From the NCBI RefSeq assembly GCF_003264855.1, contig NZ_NFZS01000004.1, positions 992,001 through 1,056,000 of the forward strand: a DNA stretch of 64,000 nucleotides, in the 5' to 3' direction. Of this stretch, positions 40,846 through 49,281 are shown in pieces. Every line of letters starts with the position of its first letter. The stretch's first letter is position 1. Origin of the DNA: Dyella jiangningensis. GTDB lineage: Bacteria; Pseudomonadota; Gammaproteobacteria; Xanthomonadales; Rhodanobacteraceae. A program made the position numbers and the translations under genes. The notes below the pieces were generated by a model. The model had not been told where the DNA came from. It worked only from the letters and a program-made list of their open reading frames with translations, and ran no database searches.

Positions 40846-41805
40846 GTGACGCCCATCGCCAACATCTCCAGTTGCCACGACCTTGCCGTTCCGGCCGAGG
40901 TCATACAGCACGTGGTCAATGTGGAATCCGGCAACAACCCCTTCGCCATCGGGGTGGTCGGCGCGCATCTCCAGCGACAACCGCACAACCTGGATGAAGC
41001 CGTCGCCACCGCGCGCATGCTGGAAAGCCAGGGCTACAACTATTCGCTCGGCATCGCCCAGGTCAATCGCTCCAACTTCGCGAAGTTCGGTCTGGACTCG
41101 TACGAGAAAGCCTTTGAGCTGTGTCCCAATCTCGTGGCGGGCACCCAGATCCTTGCCCAGTGCTACGCGCAGGCGGACGGTGACTGGGGCAAGGCGTTCA
41201 GCTGCTACTACTCCGGCAATTTCGCCAAGGGTTACGAAGACGGCTACGTGCAGAAGATCTTCAGCTCGATGGGGCAGTCCTCGCTGCCCCCCGTCTCACC
41301 GGCCAGGGCCATTCCCGTCCAGCTCGCACAGACGGATCGCGCGCACCCCATGGCCGCTGGGGAGTACTTGGTACGCCTGCGCAGCTCGGCCATCGACCAT
41401 GTCGGTACGGAGGCCATAACCAAGATCGTCCAAGGCATGATGCCGGACCCGCAAGCCGCTTCTTCCCGGCAGACATCGATAGATACGTCACCTTCGGCCC
41501 TGGACATCCAGACGGCCGCCGTGGAGGGACCCCATTTGCCGACGAATGCCACGGGTACGCAGCGGGCGTCCGCAGAAGCGCAGCCTTCCACCCTGAACGT
41601 CCAGGCAGCGGCGATGGTCGTCACGCATCTGCCCGCCAACGGTCCGGCGGCCATTTCGCCGCCGAACAACGAGGTATTCGAGCCGCAAGTTCGCGGACCC
41701 AACGATCCCGTGACGCCCCCGGAGCACGAAACGGCTGCATCCAAGCCCGGCCCAGATCGCGCGGACCTTCGATTGGGAGGGCAAGACGACGCCTTCGTGT
41801 TCTGA
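40846..41805 (+). CDS. virB1: VirB1-like lytic transglycosylase with repeat-containing C-terminal extension
   Basis: A 319-residue protein that opens the peptidoglycan locally for T4SS assembly. The SLT domain occupies about residues 12-135: catalytic Glu27 in NVESGNNPFAIG, then YSLGIAQVN and the CYYSGN motif. GTG at 40846 follows GGGAG; no obvious signal peptide is present, which is odd for a periplasmic enzyme. The C-terminal half is low-complexity and contains two related copies of a PSALDIQTAAVEGPHLPTN-like segment. It lies 11 bp after virB11, as in Xanthomonas X-T4SS clusters. Confidence 0.87.
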   Translation: MTPIANISSCHDLAVPAEVIQHVVNVESGNNPFAIGVVGAHLQRQPHNLDEAVATARMLESQGYNYSLGIAQVNRSNFAKFGLDSYEKAFELCPNLVAGTQILAQCYAQADGDWGKAFSCYYSGNFAKGYEDGYVQKIFSSMGQSSLPPVSPARAIPVQLAQTDRAHPMAAGEYLVRLRSSAIDHVGTEAITKIVQGMMPDPQAASSRQTSIDTSPSALDIQTAAVEGPHLPTNATGTQRASAEAQPSTLNVQAAAMVVTHLPANGPAAISPPNNEVFEPQVRGPNDPVTPPEHETAASKPGPDRADLRLGGQDDAFVF

Positions 41806-42011
41806 AGAACCGATTTTTGCCGGTGGAAGACCGGCGACGTCATGGCTCGCATGACGCCGCAGCTTTCACCGGAGACCAGGCGCAAATGGCTCCGCTACGG
41901 CGGAATCACTGCAGCACCTCGGCAGGGCCAATGCTACGGACGTACAGCGCGGTGCGTCGAGGTGACCACTTCCAACCACCCTCTCGATCGATCGACTAAG
42001 GAAAGACACCC

Positions 42012-42431
42012 ATGGCAATCAAACCACTCATCAACGACGCCCGGCGCAAGCGCATGCTCGACCGCGTCGTAGTCCTGTCTATTGCTGCCGCCATCATGCT
42101 TCCGAACATGGCGTTTGCCGATGCCACCGCCGAGTCCAACCTCTGCAACGTCTTGACCACGGTCAACAACCTGTTGAACTACGGTTCGGTGGTCATCGTG
42201 ACCATCGCCATCATTTTTTCCGGCTACCAGATCGCCTTCGCGCACAAGCGCATCGGTGACGTGGCGCCCGCGCTGATCGGCGGCGTGCTGATCGGTGCGG
42301 CCGCCCAGATCGCCAAGATGGTGATCGGTGGTTCAGGCTCTTCGACCCAGTGCGCGGCCCAGTCACTCAACACCACGATGCTGATGGACCACATGCACTC
42401 GGCGATCCAGTTCATCCAGCACTATGCGTAA
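42012..42431 (+). CDS. virB2: T4SS major pilin VirB2
   Basis: A 139-residue pilin precursor. A long signal sequence ends in PNMAFA (residue about 36). Two hydrophobic helices follow (YGSVVIVTIAIIFSGYQIAFA and a Gly/Ala-rich one), separated by the short basic loop HKRIGD. Cys residues flank the mature helices. A 206-bp gap precedes it. It overlaps virB3 by 8 nt. Confidence 0.92.
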   Translation: MAIKPLINDARRKRMLDRVVVLSIAAAIMLPNMAFADATAESNLCNVLTTVNNLLNYGSVVIVTIAIIFSGYQIAFAHKRIGDVAPALIGGVLIGAAAQIAKMVIGGSGSSTQCAAQSLNTTMLMDHMHSAIQFIQHYA

Positions 42432-42732
42432 AGACGTGCTGTTTCGTGGCTGCACCCGCCCACCCATGTTCATGGGCGTGCCTTACGTGCCCTTCTTCAT
42501 AGGGGCGGGAGGGTGCCTGTTGATGGCGATGTACTTCAACCTGCTGTTCCTGTTGCTCACGCCGGTGGTGATCTTCGTGATGCGCCAGATGGCCAAGCGT
42601 GACGAAATGATCTTCCGCCTGCTCGGCCTGCGTTTCCAGTTCCGCATCCGCGTGAGAAACCTCCCGCTGCACGACGGCATGTGGGCTTTCACTCCCAACA
42701 ACTACCGCGACCCGCGCGAACGAAAGAAGTAA
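42424..42732 (+). CDS. virB3: T4SS inner-membrane protein VirB3
   Basis: A 102-residue protein with the family N-terminus LFRGCTRPPMFMGVPY, a hydrophobic hairpin at about residues 22-52, and a basic C-terminal tail. VirB3 associates with VirB4 at the inner membrane. The start lies inside the end of virB2, indicating translational coupling. Confidence 0.93.
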   Translation: MRKDVLFRGCTRPPMFMGVPYVPFFIGAGGCLLMAMYFNLLFLLLTPVVIFVMRQMAKRDEMIFRLLGLRFQFRIRVRNLPLHDGMWAFTPNNYRDPRERKK

Positions 42733-42789
42733 CGGCCAGGGGGCGCACGCTACGGATGCTTTCGCTGCGCGTGTCCCTGGCCAGTGTTC

Positions 42790-45303
42790 ATGTACGCCCG
42801 ACCCACCGCCCTATCCATCCGACACCGGCAATTGCCCATGTTCACGCCCGACGCCCCCATCAGCACGTTCATCCCGCTGTCCACCCATGTATCGCCGACG
42901 GTGATCAAAACCTCCGAGGGTGACTACATGATGACGTGGCGGCTGGAAGGCCTGCCTTTCGTCGGACGCGACGAGTGGGAACTGGAGCACCGCCACAACA
43001 CGTTCAACCGCATGCTGCAGACCTTGCGCGCGCCCGATTTCGTCAACGTGGCATTCTGGATGCACGACGTACGTCGACGTCGCCACCTGCGCGATAGCAG
43101 CAAGTTCGACCAGGCATTCAACCGACAGATGTCCGACCAGTATTACACCGCGCTGTCGGGCCAGAAGCTGATGCAAAACGAGTTGTATCTCACGCTGATC
43201 TATCGGCCAACGGTCAGCGGCAAGCGTTTCAGGGACAAATCGGCGGACATCGCGCAACTCGAGTCCGAGCAGACCCATGCCGTCGCCACGGTCAACGAAC
43301 TGGCCGGCAATGTAGAGGCTGTACTGAAGGTCTATGCGCCCTATCGCCTTGGCATGTACGAGGCGGCCAACGGCATGGTGTTCTCCGAAACACTGGAACT
43401 GTTCGGCTACCTGCTCAACCGCATGGACGAGCCCGTGCCAGTGCTGTCCGCGCCGATACCGGCCTACCTGGCTGTCAGCCGGCTGCGCTTTTCCGCCAAG
43501 AGCGGCGACTTTGCAATCACGACGCCTAGTGGCGTGAGTCACTTCGGCGCCATCCTGAACGTCAAGGAATACCCGGACGGGACCTACCCCGGCGTACTGA
43601 ACGGTCTGAAGTACCTGGATTTCGAATACATCATCACGCACTCCTTCAGCCCGATGGGCCGCCATGACGCGCTCAAAGCGCTGGACCGCACCAAAGGCAT
43701 GATGATTTCGTCGGGCGATAAGGCAGTCAGCCAAATCATCGAGCTCGACCACGCCATGGACCAGCTTGCCTCGGGTAACTTCGTACTGGGCGAATATCAC
43801 TTCTCGATCGCCGTCTACGCCGCCAGCCAGGAGGCTCTGTCGCAGCAACTGGCCGTGACGCGCGCGGAGTTGTCCAACGCTGGCTTTGTCTCCGTGAAGG
43901 AAGACCTGGCCGTCACCTCCGCGTTCTACGCGCAGTTCCCGGGCAACTGGAAGTACCGGACGCGGTTGGCCAACATCAGCTCGCTGAACTTCCTGGGCCT
44001 TTCACCGCTGCACAATTTCGCCACCGGCAAGAAGGTCAACAACCCCTGGGGCGACTGCGTCACCACCTTGCAAACGACGAACGGCCAGCCGTACTACTTC
44101 AATTTCCATGCCACCCACCCGAACGAGAACTCGCTGGGCGAGAAAGCCATCGCCAATACCATGGTGATCGGCAAGTCGGGTACCGGAAAAACGGCGCTGA
44201 TCAACTTCCTGCTCAGCCAGGTCCAGAAGCTGAAGCCCACGCCCACCATCTTCTTCTTCGACAAGGACCGTGGCGCGGAGATTTTCGTGCGCGCCTGCGG
44301 CGGCAATTACCTTGCGCTGGAGAACGGCCAGCCCACCGGTTTCAATCCGTTCCAGTGCGAACACACCGAAACCAACCTCCACTTCCTGGTGGGCCTGGTC
44401 AAGGTCATCGCGGGGAAGTCAATCTACAGCTCGCGTGAAGAGGAAGACATTCACCGCGCGGTGGAGACCATCCTCGACACGCCGATGCGCTTGCGCACCA
44501 TGGCCAACTTCCAGAAGAGTCTGCCCAACATAGGTGACGACGGCTTGTTCATCCGCATGCGCAAGTGGACTGCAGGCCATTCGCTGGGCTGGGTGTTCGA
44601 CAACCCGTTGGACACCATCGATTTCCAGAAGGCGCCGATCATCGGTTTCGACTACACCGATGTGATCGACAACCCCGAAGTGCGCGTGCCGGTAATCAAC
44701 TACCTGCTGCACCGCCTGGAAGAACTCATCGACGGCCGCCGGCTGATCTATGTGATGGACGAGTTCTGGAAGATCCTCGACGGCCAGGGCGGCCTGAAGG
44801 AATTCGCCAAGAACAAGCAGAAGACCATCCGCAAGCAGAACGGTCTTGGCATCTTCGCCACGCAAAGCCCGGAAGACGCATTGGCCAGCGACATCGCCGC
44901 CTCGCTCATCGAGCAGACCGCGACCATGGTGCTGCTGCCCAACCCCAACGCGAGCCGCGAGGACTACGTGGAAGGCCTCAAGCTCACCGAGGCCGAATAC
45001 AACGTGGTCGTCAGCCTGGACGAGCGTTCGCGCTGCTTCCTGGTCAAGCAGGGCCACGCTTCGGCCGTGTGCCAGCTGAACCTACGCGGCATGGACGATT
45101 CGCTTGCCGTGATCTCCGCCTCCACGGACAACATCGACGTCATGCATCGCGTGCTGGAAGAAAGCGCAAGGGCCAACGGCATCACCGTCGACCAGCTGCG
45201 CCCGGAACAATGGTTGCAGCACTTCTATGACCAGCGCAAAGGCAGCGGCAAAGGCGGACCAGGACCTGCTGCGTCCGCAGCACGCCAGAGAGCGGCCTCG
45301 TGA
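42790..45303 (+). CDS. virB4: T4SS ATPase VirB4 (CagE/TrbE/VirB4 family)
   Basis: An ATPase of about 837 residues, required for assembly and secretion. The CagE/TrbE N-terminal domain covers about residues 150-350. Walker A GKSGTGKT is near residue 461, and Walker B (LIYVMDEFWKIL) near 655, followed by the ATQSPEDALAS helicase-like motif. Start choice is uncertain: ATG 42790, GTG 42784 and ATG 42838 all lack a good ribosome site. Its end overlaps an alternative virB5 start. Confidence 0.95.
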   Translation: MYARPTALSIRHRQLPMFTPDAPISTFIPLSTHVSPTVIKTSEGDYMMTWRLEGLPFVGRDEWELEHRHNTFNRMLQTLRAPDFVNVAFWMHDVRRRRHLRDSSKFDQAFNRQMSDQYYTALSGQKLMQNELYLTLIYRPTVSGKRFRDKSADIAQLESEQTHAVATVNELAGNVEAVLKVYAPYRLGMYEAANGMVFSETLELFGYLLNRMDEPVPVLSAPIPAYLAVSRLRFSAKSGDFAITTPSGVSHFGAILNVKEYPDGTYPGVLNGLKYLDFEYIITHSFSPMGRHDALKALDRTKGMMISSGDKAVSQIIELDHAMDQLASGNFVLGEYHFSIAVYAASQEALSQQLAVTRAELSNAGFVSVKEDLAVTSAFYAQFPGNWKYRTRLANISSLNFLGLSPLHNFATGKKVNNPWGDCVTTLQTTNGQPYYFNFHATHPNENSLGEKAIANTMVIGKSGTGKTALINFLLSQVQKLKPTPTIFFFDKDRGAEIFVRACGGNYLALENGQPTGFNPFQCEHTETNLHFLVGLVKVIAGKSIYSSREEEDIHRAVETILDTPMRLRTMANFQKSLPNIGDDGLFIRMRKWTAGHSLGWVFDNPLDTIDFQKAPIIGFDYTDVIDNPEVRVPVINYLLHRLEELIDGRRLIYVMDEFWKILDGQGGLKEFAKNKQKTIRKQNGLGIFATQSPEDALASDIAASLIEQTATMVLLPNPNASREDYVEGLKLTEAEYNVVVSLDERSRCFLVKQGHASAVCQLNLRGMDDSLAVISASTDNIDVMHRVLEESARANGITVDQLRPEQWLQHFYDQRKGSGKGGPGPAASAARQRAAS

Positions 45304-45335
45304 AACTCGACTCCCACTCGACAGAGGTAACCGCC

Positions 45336-46118
45336 ATGACCGCCAAGCTCATTCGTCACGTCATCCAGCCTTATCGTGTCGCGCTGGCTTCGCTCGTACT
45401 CGTCACGGCGGCCGCTGTACCCAGCGGCGCGATGGCCATAACCGTATTCGACCCCACCAATTTCGTTCAGAACCTGAGGCAGGCCATCGAATCAGCAAAG
45501 TCTAACCTGACCCTGGCAAGCCAGCTCTCACAGTTGATGACCACGGTCGAGACGTTGCAGAAAACCTACAGCACCATAGAAAGCACGATCGGCAGCATGG
45601 GTCTCAATCTGCTTCAGATCGACAACCAGTTGAAGAAAATCAGCACCGCAGACATGCAGGCACAAATTCAACAGGAATGTGGCGGACTTGACCCAGTGGG
45701 CGCCGTCATGAGTTTTGCCGGGTTCGATATGAACACCGACGTGCGAACCCAGCAGCGCAAAGTGTGCCAGCAGATCATCGAAGCCCAGACCCATAAGTAC
45801 AACACGGCGGTCGATATGCTCACGCACATGAACGGATACTCAAGCACGCTCGGCAAGATCTCCGACTCCTTCGCCAAAATCACCAACTTCGCCTCCGGCG
45901 ACCGCCAGGCATTGACGTACCACACCAACGAAACGCTGTCCGCGATGACCATGGACATGAACAACGCCGAGCAGATGATGAAAGCCGACGACGCAACCAT
46001 CGCCGCACTGCAGACTAGGCAGTCGCAGTTGGCCAAGGTTGCCTTGAGAGGCAGTAGCTCCATGATCGGCAACGCAATGCAAGGGGTCATCTTCGCCTCC
46101 GCGTTCTCCGCCAATTGA
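45336..46118 (+). CDS. virB5: T4SS minor pilin VirB5
   Basis: A 260-residue secreted protein at the pilus tip. The signal peptide ends SGAMA. The mature part is a helical bundle rich in Gln, Thr and Ser starting at VFDPTNFVQNLRQAIES, a pattern typical of the VirB5/TrbJ family. The ATG at 45336 is preceded by AGAGGT; a GTG at 45300 overlapping virB4 is the alternative. Two or three cysteines in the middle may form disulfides. Confidence 0.88.
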   Translation: MTAKLIRHVIQPYRVALASLVLVTAAAVPSGAMAITVFDPTNFVQNLRQAIESAKSNLTLASQLSQLMTTVETLQKTYSTIESTIGSMGLNLLQIDNQLKKISTADMQAQIQQECGGLDPVGAVMSFAGFDMNTDVRTQQRKVCQQIIEAQTHKYNTAVDMLTHMNGYSSTLGKISDSFAKITNFASGDRQALTYHTNETLSAMTMDMNNAEQMMKADDATIAALQTRQSQLAKVALRGSSSMIGNAMQGVIFASAFSAN

Positions 46119-46198
46119 ACCTATAGGCGTAGCAGTCCAAGCCCCCACGAACGCCCGTTGCTGTCAATGGAAACGACGCGTCTAACGCCAAGGACCGG

Positions 46199-47308
46199 AT
46201 GATGGACTCCTATTTATTCGCGCTCACCTATCACTGGCTTACCCGGCACATCAACGATTTTGCGCTGGGCGCGGCTGCGCGCCTCACTAACCAAATCACC
46301 AGCCTGTGCCTGATTCTGGTCACTATCTGGGTGATGATTCGCGGCTACCGTTTGGTCACCGGCGCCTCGCGCGAGCCGCCCATGGTGCTGGTGTCGCACA
46401 TGATCAAGGTATCTCTGATCGTGTTCGCCGCCAAGACGGCCTCCCTCACCGGCTCGGAGGTCTACCGCTTCCTCAACACCACCTTGCCGCAGGAAATCAA
46501 TTACGCCATCGCTGGCTCGACCAACGATCCGGTCAGTCAGATCGATCAGAACCTGCTCAAGATCTCAGCCGCCACCAGCCTGATCGACATGGTGCAGATC
46601 CCGACCAATGACCCCGCCCTGGCGGAGGAAAAGGCGCGCACATCGTGGTTGGCAACCATTAGCATCGCTGCGCCTGCCATGACTGCCGGCGCCCTGCTGC
46701 TGATGTACCAGATCGCCATGGCGTTGCTCACTGGCCTGGCTCCGTTCTTCATCCTGTGCCTGATCTTCGACGCCTCGAAGGACCTGTTCCGACGATGGCT
46801 CATGTATCTGCTGAGCACCTTGTTCTCCCTGGCCATGCTCAACCTAGTTATCTCTTGGGTGCTCGGACTCACTGCGGCCATTGCCGAGGCCACCTGGACC
46901 ACCGACATCCTTACCCGCATGACTGGCCTCAACTCGCAGGGCTTCAACACGATGGCGCTGCAACAGGGCGGCATCGGCTTGCTGATGACGGTTTTGATTA
47001 TTTCCACGCCGCCGATGGCAGCCATGCTGTTCAACGGCACCATGGGCAGCTTCTCGCCTTACGCCACAGTAAACGGAGGTGCCGGTGGCCGTGATAGCCA
47101 CCCAGGGCCTCAAGGCCAACCTCCTGGGAGTTATGGTGGCCTTAGTGTTGGCGTGTATACGCCGCCAGCTTCCCTGCGAAGTGAGGCAGGCCCAGCCTAC
47201 GCAGCCCAAATCAGCTCAAGTCGCCAATCAAGTGCGGCATATCCAGGCGGCAGCATTACCAATGCGGACGCAATGAAGCCCAGACCTTCTGAAGGGAACC
47301 TGCGGTAA
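46199..47308 (+). CDS. virB6: T4SS polytopic inner-membrane protein VirB6
   Basis: A 369-residue protein with about six membrane helices at residues 30-300, a central periplasmic loop, and the conserved family segment LTGLAPFFILCLIFDASKDLFRRW. The final 70 residues are a Gly/Ser/Pro-rich tail. AAGGA precedes ATG 46199 and ATG 46202; either may be used. Its stop codon (TAATG) overlaps the start of a possibly broken small gene. Confidence 0.93.
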   Translation: MMDSYLFALTYHWLTRHINDFALGAAARLTNQITSLCLILVTIWVMIRGYRLVTGASREPPMVLVSHMIKVSLIVFAAKTASLTGSEVYRFLNTTLPQEINYAIAGSTNDPVSQIDQNLLKISAATSLIDMVQIPTNDPALAEEKARTSWLATISIAAPAMTAGALLLMYQIAMALLTGLAPFFILCLIFDASKDLFRRWLMYLLSTLFSLAMLNLVISWVLGLTAAIAEATWTTDILTRMTGLNSQGFNTMALQQGGIGLLMTVLIISTPPMAAMLFNGTMGSFSPYATVNGGAGGRDSHPGPQGQPPGSYGGLSVGVYTPPASLRSEAGPAYAAQISSSRQSSAAYPGGSITNADAMKPRPSEGNLR

Positions 47309-47339
47309 TGAAAGAACTTAACCTGACCCTTCTTTCATT
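47307..47339 (+). repeat. Perfect 10-bp inverted repeat at the virB6 stop
   Basis: AATGAAAGAA (47307-47316) and TTCTTTCATT (47330-47339) are exact complements around a 13-nt loop. The stem would hide the ATG at 47308. No T-run follows, so a standard terminator is unlikely; it may attenuate or stabilise the virB mRNA. Confidence 0.6.
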
Positions 47340-47552
47340 CGCGCGAGTTTCGGCTACTCCGCTGGTCAGGGCACAGGTCTATCTACGGCACCAAGGCCGG
47401 CAGAAGCGATCGCAGGTCGAACCGACCCTGCCAATGGCGTCGCCGCTTTGCCAAACGGGGACATAGATGAGGCGATCCGCAGAGCCAAAGACGTATGCAG
47501 CGCGCGGGGCAAGAACTGGCATGCTCGCTACACGAATTGCAGCTTGCCGTAA
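47308..47552 (+). pseudogene. Probable frame-broken small secreted-protein gene after virB6
   Basis: The ATG at 47308 opens a 52-codon frame (MKELNLTLLSFARVSATPLV, then RAQVY) resembling a signal peptide with an unusual Arg in the core. It stops at 47466. A second frame ending with the stop at 47550-47552 encodes a protein-like C-terminus with two Cys (ANGVAALPNGDIDEAIRRAK, then DVCSARGKNW, NCSLP). The two halves would join by a shift within about 47380-47430. This reads like a decayed small periplasmic protein gene, but chance is possible. Confidence 0.3.
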
Positions 47553-47676
47553 AAGTACGCCACTTAACCTCATCTCCCAGACTGTAGCATCCGCCAGGGC
47601 GCAGCGGTGATAGCCAGTCCAGTAATTTGGCTAGCAAGAATATGCAGCGTCACATGGAATCAAGGAGCGTTAAAGC

Positions 47677-48684
47677 ATGAAAGCTATCGCGATTATCTTC
47701 GGCCTGATTGGCCTGCTGGTCATCCAGTATCCTGTACACGCGCAGGTCTTTCCCTGCTCAGGAAATCCCGGCGAGGTCATGGTTGGTGAGCAGCCGGCTG
47801 GCAATGGCGTGGCTTCCATTCCTCTTTGCCGGCGAGCAAGTCAAGCGGCTGCCACGGCCCCCTCCCCGCCAGTGTACGGCCCCATGATCGGCGTGTACGG
47901 TGCTATCGCTGTCGACGACGACGCCCGCACGTATAACTATGTTTCAGGACAAGACGACTTCAAAGCCGCGAAGAAGTTCGTCTTGCACAAGTGCGTAGAG
48001 AATGGGGGAAAGTCCTGCCGGGTATTGGTCGCATTTGGCGGGCACGCCTCTATCGTCGCCGATCGTGACGGCGAATTCTTCGTTGCCACTAGCGACCACA
48101 TGGCAAAACAGGCCATACGTGACGCTTTTTCAAGCTGCAATAAGAAAAGCCGCAACGGTGGCTGCACCCTTCTCGCTCCGCCGACCATCAACGGCATGCT
48201 CCAGTCACCCGACACGCTGGGCGCCTTCGATGTCCTAGATTTGCTCTATGGCCCGGACAAGCACGCGAAAATGGATTGGCACGAAGCCCTCCGATTGGGC
48301 AAGGACCTCAACGACCTGTCTGCCTATATGGATACTCGCACCTACTGGGCAGCCACAGCGATTGATGGCGAAACCATTTTCGGTGCATATAACCAACCCG
48401 ATCGACGCAGTGCCGAAACCGCTGCGCTCAAAGGCTGTTCTGGAAACGACTGCAAGGTGACGCAGGTGTTCAAGAATACCTGCGCGGGAATGGCGTGGCC
48501 GAAGGGCAAGAAGCCTGACCTCCTTCTTGAAACAACTGAGGATACGGACCCCGCTGCCGCAAAGGCGCGCGCCCTGGCCCAATGCGCCAGCAAGTACGGC
48601 GCCTGTGATGCACAGGTGCGCTGCTCGGGACGCATGTACCCCAACAGCAATCCGGATGCATCGGACAAACCTTCGCAGCAGTAG
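47677..48684 (+). CDS. Secreted DUF4189-type protein encoded within the T4SS cargo region
   Basis: A 335-residue protein with a signal peptide ending PVHA and about sixteen cysteines. Two DUF4189-like repeats are visible. The first is at about residues 73-123 (YGAIAVDDDARTYNY, then LHKC, SCRVLVAF), and the second at about 228-275 (WAATAIDGETIFGAYN, then LKGCSGNDCKVTQVFKN, CAGMAW). AAGGAG lies nine bases before the ATG. Function is unknown. Its place between the VirB genes and the effectors makes an immunity or cluster-specific periplasmic role possible, which is inference only. Confidence 0.75.
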   Translation: MKAIAIIFGLIGLLVIQYPVHAQVFPCSGNPGEVMVGEQPAGNGVASIPLCRRASQAAATAPSPPVYGPMIGVYGAIAVDDDARTYNYVSGQDDFKAAKKFVLHKCVENGGKSCRVLVAFGGHASIVADRDGEFFVATSDHMAKQAIRDAFSSCNKKSRNGGCTLLAPPTINGMLQSPDTLGAFDVLDLLYGPDKHAKMDWHEALRLGKDLNDLSAYMDTRTYWAATAIDGETIFGAYNQPDRRSAETAALKGCSGNDCKVTQVFKNTCAGMAWPKGKKPDLLLETTEDTDPAAAKARALAQCASKYGACDAQVRCSGRMYPNSNPDASDKPSQQ

Positions 48685-48963
48685 GGACACCCCATGCAAT
48701 GCTGCAAATCAGTTGGCGAAATCGATTGTCAAATCCAGTAGTCCAACTGCAGCTGCGCAACCGGCCTTCAACAATCTCCGTGCGAAGCGTCATCTTGAAA
48801 TGTGAGTGCATGAAGAAAATCAGTTGGACGTTTAGCGCTACGTCCACATGGCCGATCACGGCCCTGCATGGATCTCCCTGAACCATACGACTCTGAAAGA
48901 GGTGCGTTCCAGACACGGCAAGGAATGCCGTCGACTTGAACAAGCCAGACAGGAGCTTTATTC

Positions 48964-49248
48964 ATGGCTATCGATCGGGAAACACAAGTACTGAACGCTG
49001 GAGCAGCAGCAGGCGTCACTTCGCCGCGCGAGCTGGCGAATTTCATGGCACAGACAGCGTATGAGTCCCTCGGGCTAAATCGGCTGGATGATGATTCCGG
49101 TATACCGGTGGAAATGAACAGATCCGGCAAGGGCAGCGTCGCGGCACGGGCCGGTCGAACAGGAACAAGCCCCGAGGAAGCCCTGCGGGGCAAGCCTGAG
49201 CATCTGGCCGGGGCTGCGTTCTCCCCAGAAAACCGTGCAACAACCTAA
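48964..49248 (+). CDS. Truncated GH19 effector-like remnant (94 residues)
   Basis: The first 40 residues match the N-terminus of the GH19 effector 1 kb downstream: AAAGVTSPRELANFMAQTAYES against ATRAGIKNPKELANFMGQMQVES, including the catalytic-Glu position. After that the sequence diverges (ALRGKPEHLAGAAFSPENR resembles a decayed GH19 middle) and stops at residue 94, before the QLTGR region, any peptidoglycan-binding domain and the XVIPCD. AGGAG eight bases before the ATG is intact, so it may still be translated. It is best read as a leftover of an earlier effector gene. Confidence 0.65.
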   Translation: MAIDRETQVLNAGAAAGVTSPRELANFMAQTAYESLGLNRLDDDSGIPVEMNRSGKGSVAARAGRTGTSPEEALRGKPEHLAGAAFSPENRATT

Positions 49249-49281
49249 CGAATGGCAAGGAAACACAAGGAGGATGGTTCA

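Noticed and set aside
48699-48881. 60-codon frame between the DUF4189 gene and the GH19 remnant
   Set aside because: Several short frames here look equally protein-like; no ribosome site, domain or continuity with neighbours.
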